Of a DNA stretch of 6,464 bases, positions 1-5,505 are shown one piece after another. The first letter of the stretch is position 1, and each line of letters opens with the position of its first letter. Where the stretch lies: positions 1-6,464 of the forward strand of contig JBNKGC010000288.1 of NCBI GenBank assembly GCA_050289625.1, given 5' to 3'. The notes under the pieces were generated by a model. That model made no database searches. It was not told the origin of the DNA and was given only the letters and a program-made list of their open reading frames with translations. Made by a program: the position numbers and the translations under genes. This DNA is from NIC37A-2 sp050289625. GTDB taxonomy: Bacteria; Myxococcota_A; Polyangia; Polyangiales; Polyangiaceae.

Positions 1-2007
1 TGGGGGCTCACTCGCGCCGCGAATGCAGGCCGCGGTGTCGAGAATCATGTACTCGATCAGCCTCTCTTGGGGCGTCATCACCGAAGTAACGTCGCAGTGG
101 TCAGGGAACGGGCCCGCGCCCAAGCCTTCGCTCGAAACGACGTGGAGCGCGCTGTAGAGCACACGCCCACAAACCTGATCCTCGTCAGCGCCGACAGGGG
201 CACTGATGGTCACGTGCTGCACGCTCGCCGGCTCGGTCGTGAGGATCCAGGATTGGGCACCTCCTCCTTCCAGCGTGTCGAGGATACGCACGTAGCTATC
301 TTCAATGTCGATCGTGGGAGGCGAGAGTGACGTCAGCGCAGACACCTCCTCGAGCCAATCGGCGAACTCCCTCCCCTGGGGGAATGACGTATCGATCGTA
401 GCGGTCCCGCGTTGGATCCACCTCAGGTCGTCATAGTCGCCGAACTCGACGGCCTCGGTGAACGGCTCCTTCTCGTACAGAAACTTCAGCATCAAATCCG
501 TCAGGAACACGCGACCGCCGGAATTCGCGTAGGCCACCAAGTCATCCAGCCATGTCGGGCCCTCTGGCTCCGTCGAACAAGGGAGCAGAACTTGGCTGTA
601 CTGCGACATCGAGCCGTCCGCTCCGAACAGGCTGTCTGCGTCCGTGATCCCGGACACTAGAGCGCCCCCGTTGTCGTAGAGGTGGATGCGCCCATCTCCG
701 CTGGCACTCGTGAACTCGCTATCCGCGACGCCCATCTTGCGCAGCAAGCATTCGAGCGGATCGTGCGTGCCAGTCGCGATCGCGGTCAACGGGATGTCGC
801 CTTCCGTCTGATCACGCGGCAAGCGCAACACACCGTCGGCGACCGGGTTGGCAGCACACGCTTGCACGTCGATAGTCGTCTGACGGCGCCAGCCGCCCAC
901 CTGAACGACGATCGGGATCCCGTCGCCCGCGGGTACGCCTGTCAGCGTGAACGATCCGTCAGCTGCGGCGACCGTGCTCGCAATGGCCTGCTCCGGCGTC
1001 AACGCCGTGCAGCGGTTGCAGTAGGGGCCATCTCGAAGCTCGGGCAGTCGACCATTGGGAACGAAGACGATGGCGTGCGGCAGCGGGTCGGGATTTTCGA
1101 GCGCTGCGGTGAACACCTTGCCGCTGATGCTCGTCGTGGTTCCGTCCGAGCACTCCGGGATCTGTTCGCACAGGAGGCACGGGCTGGTGCATATCTTGAG
1201 TGTCGGGTGACAGATCTCCCCTTCGGGACAGGCGCCGCAATCCAGGTTGCCACCGCAGCCATTGCCGATCTCTCCGCAGTGCTGCAGCCCTGAATCGTTG
1301 CAGGTCGTGGGCGTACACAAGCCCGACGTCTCGGAAGCACCGCAGAGCGAAGGAATGCCCGCGCCGCCGCATGTCCACCCGTTCGAGCACTCTCCACACT
1401 CGAGCAATCGGCCGCAACCATCGCCGATCCCGCCGCAGTAGGAGCCTCCAGCCGCCTCACATAAAACGGGCTCACACGTATCCGGTGAGGGTGAACACAC
1501 TTGCTCCTGCACGGCGCCGCACACGAGTCCGTCGGGGCACTCTCCGCAGTCGAGCCTACCCCCGCAGCCGTCGCCGATGGTGCCGCAGTAGGTACCGGAG
1601 GCACTGCTGCAGCTCACTGACTGGCAGTCGGGATCCCGTTCGGACTCCGGCACGCTCACGGTCGGTTCGACGATGAACTCGTCACCTTCGAGCTCGCCGT
1701 CACTGGGGGCGGAGTCAGCGCCCACGTCCGTCACCCCCGCGCCCGGCCCCTCGCCCGCGCCATTTACGGAAGGCCCGCCGCCAGCCAGATCGGCGTCGCC
1801 CGACGTGTCAGATCGAGCTCCGTCGCTGACGGCACGTGAGTCGCTGGCGGGGGAAGGCGCCGTGCAGGCGGAAAGACCGAGCAGACCCGTCCACACCAGC
1901 ACGACGGTGAGCTTCCACGGCAAGTTTCGATGGCGACTCGAACGGACGAAACGCGCACGTCGTCCTCGAGCCTCGGACCGCACGCGGTCCAAGCAGGCAA
2001 TTGTCAT
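1..2007 (-). CDS. Cys-rich lipoprotein with carboxypeptidase-regulatory-like domain (3' end outside window)
   Basis: The frame is open for 669 codons from the ATG at 2007 to the window edge, so the C-terminus is missing. Domains in order: an Arg-rich N-terminus (1-30); a hydrophobic segment (about 31-47) ending in the lipobox LSAC, with the lipidated Cys at residue 48; a Ser/Gly/Asp/Ala-rich linker (49-127); three Cys-rich repeats (128-171, 178-222, 231-273); a beta-sandwich resembling the carboxypeptidase regulatory-like family (about 292-395, starting SISGKVF and containing GSFTLTGVPAG); then a Rossmann-like alpha/beta region (about 416-540) with strands such as RIHLYDN and GRVFLTD. This suggests an exported, lipid-anchored surface protein. 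The binding partner and any enzymatic role are unknown. Start choice is uncertain: GTG at 2011 or ATG at 2007 gives a signal peptide with an unusually long n-region, while TTG at 1923 would give a compact 19-residue signal (LPWKLTVVL...LSAC). None has a good ribosome binding site. Proteins of this style are common in myxobacteria and usually have no assigned function. Confidence 0.88.
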   Translation of the reverse strand, partial: MTIACLDRVRSEARGRRARFVRSSRHRNLPWKLTVVLVWTGLLGLSACTAPSPASDSRAVSDGARSDTSGDADLAGGGPSVNGAGEGPGAGVTDVGADSAPSDGELEGDEFIVEPTVSVPESERDPDCQSVSCSSASGTYCGTIGDGCGGRLDCGECPDGLVCGAVQEQVCSPSPDTCEPVLCEAAGGSYCGGIGDGCGRLLECGECSNGWTCGGAGIPSLCGASETSGLCTPTTCNDSGLQHCGEIGNGCGGNLDCGACPEGEICHPTLKICTSPCLLCEQIPECSDGTTTSISGKVFTAALENPDPLPHAIVFVPNGRLPELRDGPYCNRCTALTPEQAIASTVAAADGSFTLTGVPAGDGIPIVVQVGGWRRQTTIDVQACAANPVADGVLRLPRDQTEGDIPLTAIATGTHDPLECLLRKMGVADSEFTSASGDGRIHLYDNGGALVSGITDADSLFGADGSMSQYSQVLLPCSTEPEGPTWLDDLVAYANSGGRVFLTDLMLKFLYEKEPFTEAVEFGDYDDLRWIQRGTATIDTSFPQGREFADWLEEVSALTSLSPPTIDIEDSYVRILDTLEGGGAQSWILTTEPASVQHVTISAPVGADEDQVCGRVLYSALHVVSSEGLGAGPFPDHCDVTSVMTPQERLIEYMILDTAACIRGASEPP
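1189..1626 (-). repeat. Three tandem Cys-rich protein repeats in the lipoprotein
   Basis: Three units of 43-45 residues lie at 1495-1626, 1342-1476 and 1189-1317, separated by 6- and 8-residue spacers. Each has eight cysteines in the same order: C-x4-C-x7-C-G-x-I-G-[DN]-G-C-G-x4-C-G-x-C-x5-C-x7-8-C. The unit cores read CGTIGDGCGG, CGGIGDGCGR and CGEIGNGCGG. The even cysteine number and strict spacing suggest disulfide-bonded modules, as expected for a protein outside the cytoplasm. The repeats differ at the DNA level, so they are old duplications. Unit 2 is the most divergent: it has Arg-Leu in place of Gly-x-Leu after the GCG core, and Ser in place of Pro after the sixth Cys. Confidence 0.88.
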
Positions 2008-2014
2008 ACACCCA

Positions 2015-2149
2015 CTAGTTGCGCGACGGCGAGAAGTGGACCATCGGCACCGCCGCCGGCATCATGCCCCGATAGGCCGCGCGCCACGTATCGACATGGC
2101 CCTTCGCGAGAGCGGTCAGATCGCCCTGGTGCACACATCTGCAGTGCAT
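2015..2149 (-). pseudogene. Fragment of a GNAT acetyltransferase (N-terminal ~30 residues)
   Basis: This 44-codon frame begins at the ATG at 2149 and ends in TAG at 2015-2017. Residues 9 onward read GDLTALAKGHVDTWRAAYRG followed by MMPAAV. That is very close to the classic N-terminus of many GNAT N-acetyltransferases: a beta-strand and DA/DL-x-x-LA-x-x-H-V-D-x-W-R-A-A-Y-R-G-x-x-P, which forms helices alpha1-alpha2. In an intact member, a D-x-L-x-x-L-S segment and about 130 more residues follow, including the acetyl-CoA-binding R/Q-x-x-G-x-G/A loop. Here the frame drifts into unrelated residues and stops 8 bp before the lipoprotein start, so no acetyl-CoA site remains. I see no good ribosome binding site. 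It is most likely a remnant left by deletion or rearrangement. The match is from memory of the family consensus; a chance match is possible but seems unlikely over 20 residues. Confidence 0.55.
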
Positions 2150-2186
2150 GCTTGGTGTCTCGTGCTCGCGGCCAATTCTGCACACG

Positions 2187-4544
2187 TTACGATACGTCGA
2201 ACCAGAAGCGCTCCGACGGGATGGGAAGGAACTGCCCGGAGCCGATCCGGAACGAGAGCGAGAGCGCTGACCCGCCGGTGCGCTGGAAGTACTGCACGCG
2301 GATCGGGTAGCGCCCGACATCGAGGCTCAGCGCGGCGCTTTCGCTGAGCGTCGCGTGCAGACCGTCGTTGTTGATGATCATCACGTCGTTCAGCCACAGC
2401 AGACTGCCATCGTCGCTCGATAGCTCGAAGGTGTATTCACCCGCGGTGACGACCTCGAGCCAGCCCTCGAACTCCAGCGCGTAGTGGGTTAGGCGCTGGT
2501 GCGGCGGCAGACGAATGTCGGAAAGCACCCCGAGCACGAGGGGCGGCAAGCGCCTGAGGTCTTCGGGAAAGCGCTCCCAAACACCGTGGGCGAGTCGGAA
2601 GCGAAGCCCACCCCGGGCGCGCACCGGAGGCGCACACACCGGAGCCGGCGCGGGTTCGGGCAGCAAGAACTGCGACGCCGGGATGGGACCTTCTTCGACA
2701 CCCGGCCCACTCCAATTCAGCTGAAGCAGCTTCCCGCCTCCCCGTTGAAAGAACTGAATGCGCACCAGGTGACAGCCCTCCGTCAGCAGGGTGTGACCGG
2801 ACTTCGATAGCGGCCCGTGCCGCCCATCGTTGTCCACCACCAGCGTGTCACCAACCCAGAAGCGACTTCCATCATCGCTTTGGATCGTGAAGGCATATTC
2901 ACCCGTCGCGGGCACCTCGAGGTACGCGCGGTATTCGATCGCGAAGTTCGTCCCTCGACTCGCCTGGCTCAAGTCGGGCGCTGCTGCCGTCCCAACTTGG
3001 ACGCTCGCCGTATTCATGCAGTCGAAATCCGGAAGTTTGTCGAACGCCCCCTCGACATAGCGGTACTCGAGGCCCAGTGGACGGCCACCGCTCGGCGCGT
3101 CCGCCGGCCTCGGGGGGCGAACCACGACTCCCATCTCGACGGTACTTTCGCGACTGAGCCTGCGTCCAGCTTCGAAGACACACGCTCGAACCGTCGTGGT
3201 GCCCCCAAAGAACAGCACGTCCGTGACCGTCGGAGCAGCGGGTGTCGCCGGGCGGCCATCGAGCGTCACGTGGAGGTCACCGACGCCAAACGGGTTGATG
3301 ATGCGCACTGCCGGCACCACGCCACTCGGGGCGTACACCTCGAACACTGGTAGCAACGCGTCCAAGGTTTGGCGGATGATGCTGTCGGCGTCGACGCCCG
3401 TGATGTTGGTCACGAACGCCGCCGTTCGCCCATCGGCCAGCAAGCGATGCGCACCGTTCATGCCGCCGACACCACCGCCCCATTTGCCGTTGTGGCCATA
3501 GAAGATGCCATCGGTGTGCGTCTCCGGATAGAAGGCGAAGCGACCCGCCAAGGCCCGATCGCGCGACTCCGGACTGACGATGCTTCCGGCCTGGAAGGCT
3601 TGCAGCAGCTTGGTCAGGTCGCGCATGGATCCGTACCAACCGTAAGCGCCTCCGAGGCGACGATAGGGTCCAAACTCTCCGCCGACACGAGGCGGAGCCA
3701 CCATTTCAGGATCCAAACTCGCGTCCCGGCCGTAGTAGCGAACGCCGTTTTCTGCGTCGGGCACCAAACTGAGCGAGCTCGCCCCACTTCGCCGCACGAC
3801 GCGCCGAATGATGAAACTCTCGTAGTCTTCGGCCGCGCACTCCTCGATCACCGCGCGCACCAGACGGAAGTGCTCGTTGCGATATCCCGGTTTGCTTTGA
3901 CCCGGGGCCCACGCCACGGGGGATCTGAGGTACGTCCGGATGGTCCCCCAAAAGTCGAACTCGCCGTCCGCAGGATCGGGAAGGTTCATGGCGTCGAAGT
4001 CGATGCCGCTTTGGTGGGTCAACAGGTGTGCGAGCGTGATGTCCTCGACGCCGGCCCCGACGTTACTGCGGAGTTGTCCCGCCAGCAACTCAGCGACGGA
4101 CCGGTCCGCGTGCAACGGCTTACCATCACGCAACACCCGGAGAATGAAGTCGCTCTGCTTTCCGAGCAGTGTCTCCAGCAGCCGGAGCGCGGCCGCGGGG
4201 GGAGATCGGCGAAGCGGGATCGACAGCCGGAACCAATCTGACACCCATCCGGCCTGAGCCACCAGCGATTGTGCCTCCGCGAGCAGGCGGTTCCAGTCGT
4301 CCATCAAGGCCATCAACCCGATACTGGTGACGCTCTTGGACATGCTACCGAACTGGCACCTGGAGTCCGCAGTCATCGCCAGGCCGGGCCCCTCCCACGG
4401 TGCCCGCGCCCAGCCATCGCCAAACGCCGCAAGTTCACCCTGTTCATCCCGCAACGCGAACGACCAACCGACGACGCGCCCTGCCAACAGACGCTGCATC
4501 GCCGCCCTCAACACCGCCTCGACTGCTGCTCGACCTGAAATCAT
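2187..4544 (-). CDS. Class C beta-lactamase-like serine hydrolase with two C-terminal PA14 domains
   Basis: This is a 785-residue protein. Residues 1-400 are a serine beta-lactamase/esterase/D-peptidase-type domain with all three expected motifs: SMSK (67-70; Ser67 is the predicted nucleophile and Lys70 the general base), YRN (221-223) and HNG (351-353, in GHNGKWGGG, at the KTG position). The helper motif ITLAHLLTHQSGI lies at 169-181. An unusually long stretch separates SMSK from that motif. Residues 412-475 look like an Fn3-associated/chitobiase C-terminal-type segment (GGTTTVRACVF). Two PA14 domains follow (491-628 and 646-780), each with GEYxF, SDDGS and [VI]xNxDGxH signatures; PA14 domains usually bind carbohydrate. 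The likely role is hydrolysis of a beta-lactam, ester or D-amino-acid peptide near a polysaccharide surface; the substrate cannot be assigned. The ATG at 4544 is preferred because GGGAG lies 9 nt upstream; the frame stays open to an ATG at 4730 with non-domain residues. No signal peptide is seen from either start, which is odd for a PA14 protein. Confidence 0.9.
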   Translation of the reverse strand: MISGRAAVEAVLRAAMQRLLAGRVVGWSFALRDEQGELAAFGDGWARAPWEGPGLAMTADSRCQFGSMSKSVTSIGLMALMDDWNRLLAEAQSLVAQAGWVSDWFRLSIPLRRSPPAAALRLLETLLGKQSDFILRVLRDGKPLHADRSVAELLAGQLRSNVGAGVEDITLAHLLTHQSGIDFDAMNLPDPADGEFDFWGTIRTYLRSPVAWAPGQSKPGYRNEHFRLVRAVIEECAAEDYESFIIRRVVRRSGASSLSLVPDAENGVRYYGRDASLDPEMVAPPRVGGEFGPYRRLGGAYGWYGSMRDLTKLLQAFQAGSIVSPESRDRALAGRFAFYPETHTDGIFYGHNGKWGGGVGGMNGAHRLLADGRTAAFVTNITGVDADSIIRQTLDALLPVFEVYAPSGVVPAVRIINPFGVGDLHVTLDGRPATPAAPTVTDVLFFGGTTTVRACVFEAGRRLSRESTVEMGVVVRPPRPADAPSGGRPLGLEYRYVEGAFDKLPDFDCMNTASVQVGTAAAPDLSQASRGTNFAIEYRAYLEVPATGEYAFTIQSDDGSRFWVGDTLVVDNDGRHGPLSKSGHTLLTEGCHLVRIQFFQRGGGKLLQLNWSGPGVEEGPIPASQFLLPEPAPAPVCAPPVRARGGLRFRLAHGVWERFPEDLRRLPPLVLGVLSDIRLPPHQRLTHYALEFEGWLEVVTAGEYTFELSSDDGSLLWLNDVMIINNDGLHATLSESAALSLDVGRYPIRVQYFQRTGGSALSLSFRIGSGQFLPIPSERFWFDVS
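2205..3074 (-). repeat. Tandem PA14 domains in the hydrolase
   Basis: The two PA14 copies occupy 2661-3074 and 2205-2609, joined by a Pro/Ala-rich linker. They align along their length: GEYAFTIQSDDGSRFW matches GEYTFELSSDDGSLLW, VVDNDGRHGPLS matches IINNDGLHATLS, and RIQFFQRGGG matches RVQYFQRTGG. Both keep the adjacent Asp pair (DDG) that in carbohydrate-binding PA14 domains helps hold calcium and sugar. The copies are clearly diverged, so the duplication is not recent. Confidence 0.85.
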
Positions 4545-4553
4545 GACACCGCA

Positions 4554-4558
4554 CTCCC
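4554..4558 (-). promoter_or_regulatory. Ribosome binding site for the hydrolase gene
   Basis: On the minus strand GGGAG sits 9 nt before the ATG at 4544. It is the reason for choosing that start over ATG codons at 4607 and 4730 in the same frame, whose extra residues show no domain or signal-peptide character. Confidence 0.5.
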
Positions 4559-4668
4559 ATCCCGATCCCGCGGAAACGGGACCTTCACACCAATGGCTGC
4601 GGATCATCTCCCGACCCAATCCAAGCTGTCGATGGCAATCGTCAGGGTCGCGCCCCAAGCTCACACTT

Positions 4669-4694
4669 GCCGGCCGGGGTTGCCCCGGGCCGGC
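4669..4694. other. Strong GC-rich hairpin in the intergenic region
   Basis: The left arm GCCGGCCGGGG (4669-4679), a TTG loop and the right arm CCCCGGGCCGGC (4683-4694) form an 11-bp stem with a single bulged G. No T-run follows on either strand, so it is not a standard intrinsic terminator. It lies 125 bp upstream of the hydrolase start and about 130 bp downstream of the Cys-rich gene's stop. It could be a transcript-end or processing structure, or a small palindromic repeat. The rest of 4545-4821 holds a smaller 5-bp hairpin (4566-4581) and no coding signal that I can support. Confidence 0.5.
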
Positions 4695-4771
4695 GTCCTG
4701 CAGGGCAACGGCTCGGCCGCCTTCTGCCACTTCGAGGTTACCGGGGATTGACCCGTCCGAGCCTTGGCGCT

Positions 4772-4797
4772 AAAAGCCGGTCCCCCGATGCCCCGGC
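4772..4797 (-). terminator. Weak candidate intrinsic terminator after the Cys-rich gene
   Basis: Reading the minus strand, GCCGG (4797-4793) can pair with CCGGC (4780-4776) across a 12-nt loop, and TTTT (4775-4772) follows at once. It starts 25 bp past the TGA of the 4822-5505 gene, the expected place for a terminator. The stem is only 5 bp and the T-run only four, so this is a low-confidence call. Confidence 0.3.
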
Positions 4798-4821
4798 GGC
4801 CATGGTTGACCACCGGCAAGC

Positions 4822-5505
4822 TCAGAAGCCCAAACAGTACTGGGACGGTCGGATCTGATCGGGAGCTTCGCTCAGCAGGAGGGTGTCGAACCAATCGTAC
4901 ACCTCTTGCATCTCCGGCAGCATGCTCTCGGCGTTGCCGTACTGGAGTTCGATCACGTCGCCATCCGGATCGAAGTACAGATGCGGGTAGCACTCGATAA
5001 ACGGCGTCTCGTGCGGCAGAGCGGCAGAGTCGACGGCCTGCATCAGACTAACGATCTCCTCGACCTGCGACGCGGAGAGTTGCAGCTCGATGTCCCACCG
5101 CACTGGGAGGTCTCGGGCATTCTGAAGGAACTGGGCGTTCTGCCACAGGTGCAAGGTGCCGTCTCTGTTCAGCTCGATGATGGGGCCCGTCCCGGCGGCC
5201 CCTGCTGGAGCGTCCCACAGGATCAGAAGGCCACCACCCACTGCCGCTTCACAAGTACCCGTGCCGTCTGACGCCAAACTGCCGCATGCAGCCAACTGCC
5301 CACCGTTGCACGTCTGTCCCGCGCCACAGTCGTCATCGTCGTAGCATCCATCCGAGGGCGGCATCGCACAACGTCCAGGCGTGGGGCTGCTGCACACGGC
5401 CTGGTAGCAATGGCTCAGCCTCGGCAGGTGGGACGTTCTTTCTCCAAAGCTCGATTTCACTTGGCAGTGAGTCCCATATTTCGAATAGTCGCCCATGGTA
5501 AACAT
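4822..5505 (-). CDS. Cys-rich secreted-type protein, probably truncated at its 5' end
   Basis: From the ATG at 5505 this reads 227 residues. The core has a Cys-rich segment (about 33-85) with cysteines at 33, 38, 46, 54, 60, 66, 74 and 85, including CYDDDDCGAGQTC, a pattern typical of myxobacterial exported proteins. A C-terminal domain (about 90-211) follows, with LNRDGTLHLW, LSASQVEEIVSLMQAVDSA and CYPHLYFDPDGD. I recall this arrangement only from uncharacterised proteins; no function is assigned. Disulfide-type cysteines imply export, yet no signal peptide or lipobox is present: residues 1-30 are polar and the frame is closed by a TGA at 5542-5544. GC falls sharply at about 5430, so residues 1-28 are probably not native. 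The ATG at 5505 also overlaps the divergent plus-strand start by about 11 bp. An internal ATG at 5364 is another possible start but would cut off part of the Cys-rich segment. I read this as a 5'-truncated, likely non-functional gene; a short cytoplasmic product cannot be excluded. Confidence 0.7.
   Translation of the reverse strand: MFTMGDYSKYGTHCQVKSSFGERTSHLPRLSHCYQAVCSSPTPGRCAMPPSDGCYDDDDCGAGQTCNGGQLAACGSLASDGTGTCEAAVGGGLLILWDAPAGAAGTGPIIELNRDGTLHLWQNAQFLQNARDLPVRWDIELQLSASQVEEIVSLMQAVDSAALPHETPFIECYPHLYFDPDGDVIELQYGNAESMLPEMQEVYDWFDTLLLSEAPDQIRPSQYCLGF
5461..5489 (+). promoter_or_regulatory. Candidate promoter for the zinc-ribbon/NDT-like gene
   Basis: TTGGCA (5461-5466; 5 of 6 matches to the -35 consensus) and AATAGT (5484-5489; 4 of 6 to the -10 consensus) are separated by exactly 17 nt, in a local AT-rich patch (29 of 60 GC at 5461-5520). 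Transcription would begin at about 5495-5497, on or next to the first ATG. That would make the message leaderless, which agrees with the absence of a Shine-Dalgarno sequence before either ATG. Confidence 0.35.

Noticed and set aside
682..1293. 203-residue plus-strand frame opposite the lipoprotein
   Set aside because: It is a high-GC antisense frame; the minus-strand reading gives ordered Cys repeats and a beta-sandwich.
2130..2148. TGCAC/GTGCA inverted repeat with a 9-nt loop downstream of the hydrolase gene
   Set aside because: The stem is only 5 bp with no T-run and it overlaps the GNAT fragment, so it does not qualify as a terminator or operator.
3369..4241. 290-residue plus-strand frame opposite the hydrolase
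   Set aside because: It is the antisense of the beta-lactamase domain, whose catalytic motifs are intact on the minus strand; it has no recognisable domain.
4545..4730. In-frame 62-codon extension of the hydrolase to an ATG at 4730
   Set aside because: The extra residues have no signal peptide or domain character and include the strong GC hairpin, while GGGAG lies 9 nt before the ATG at 4544.
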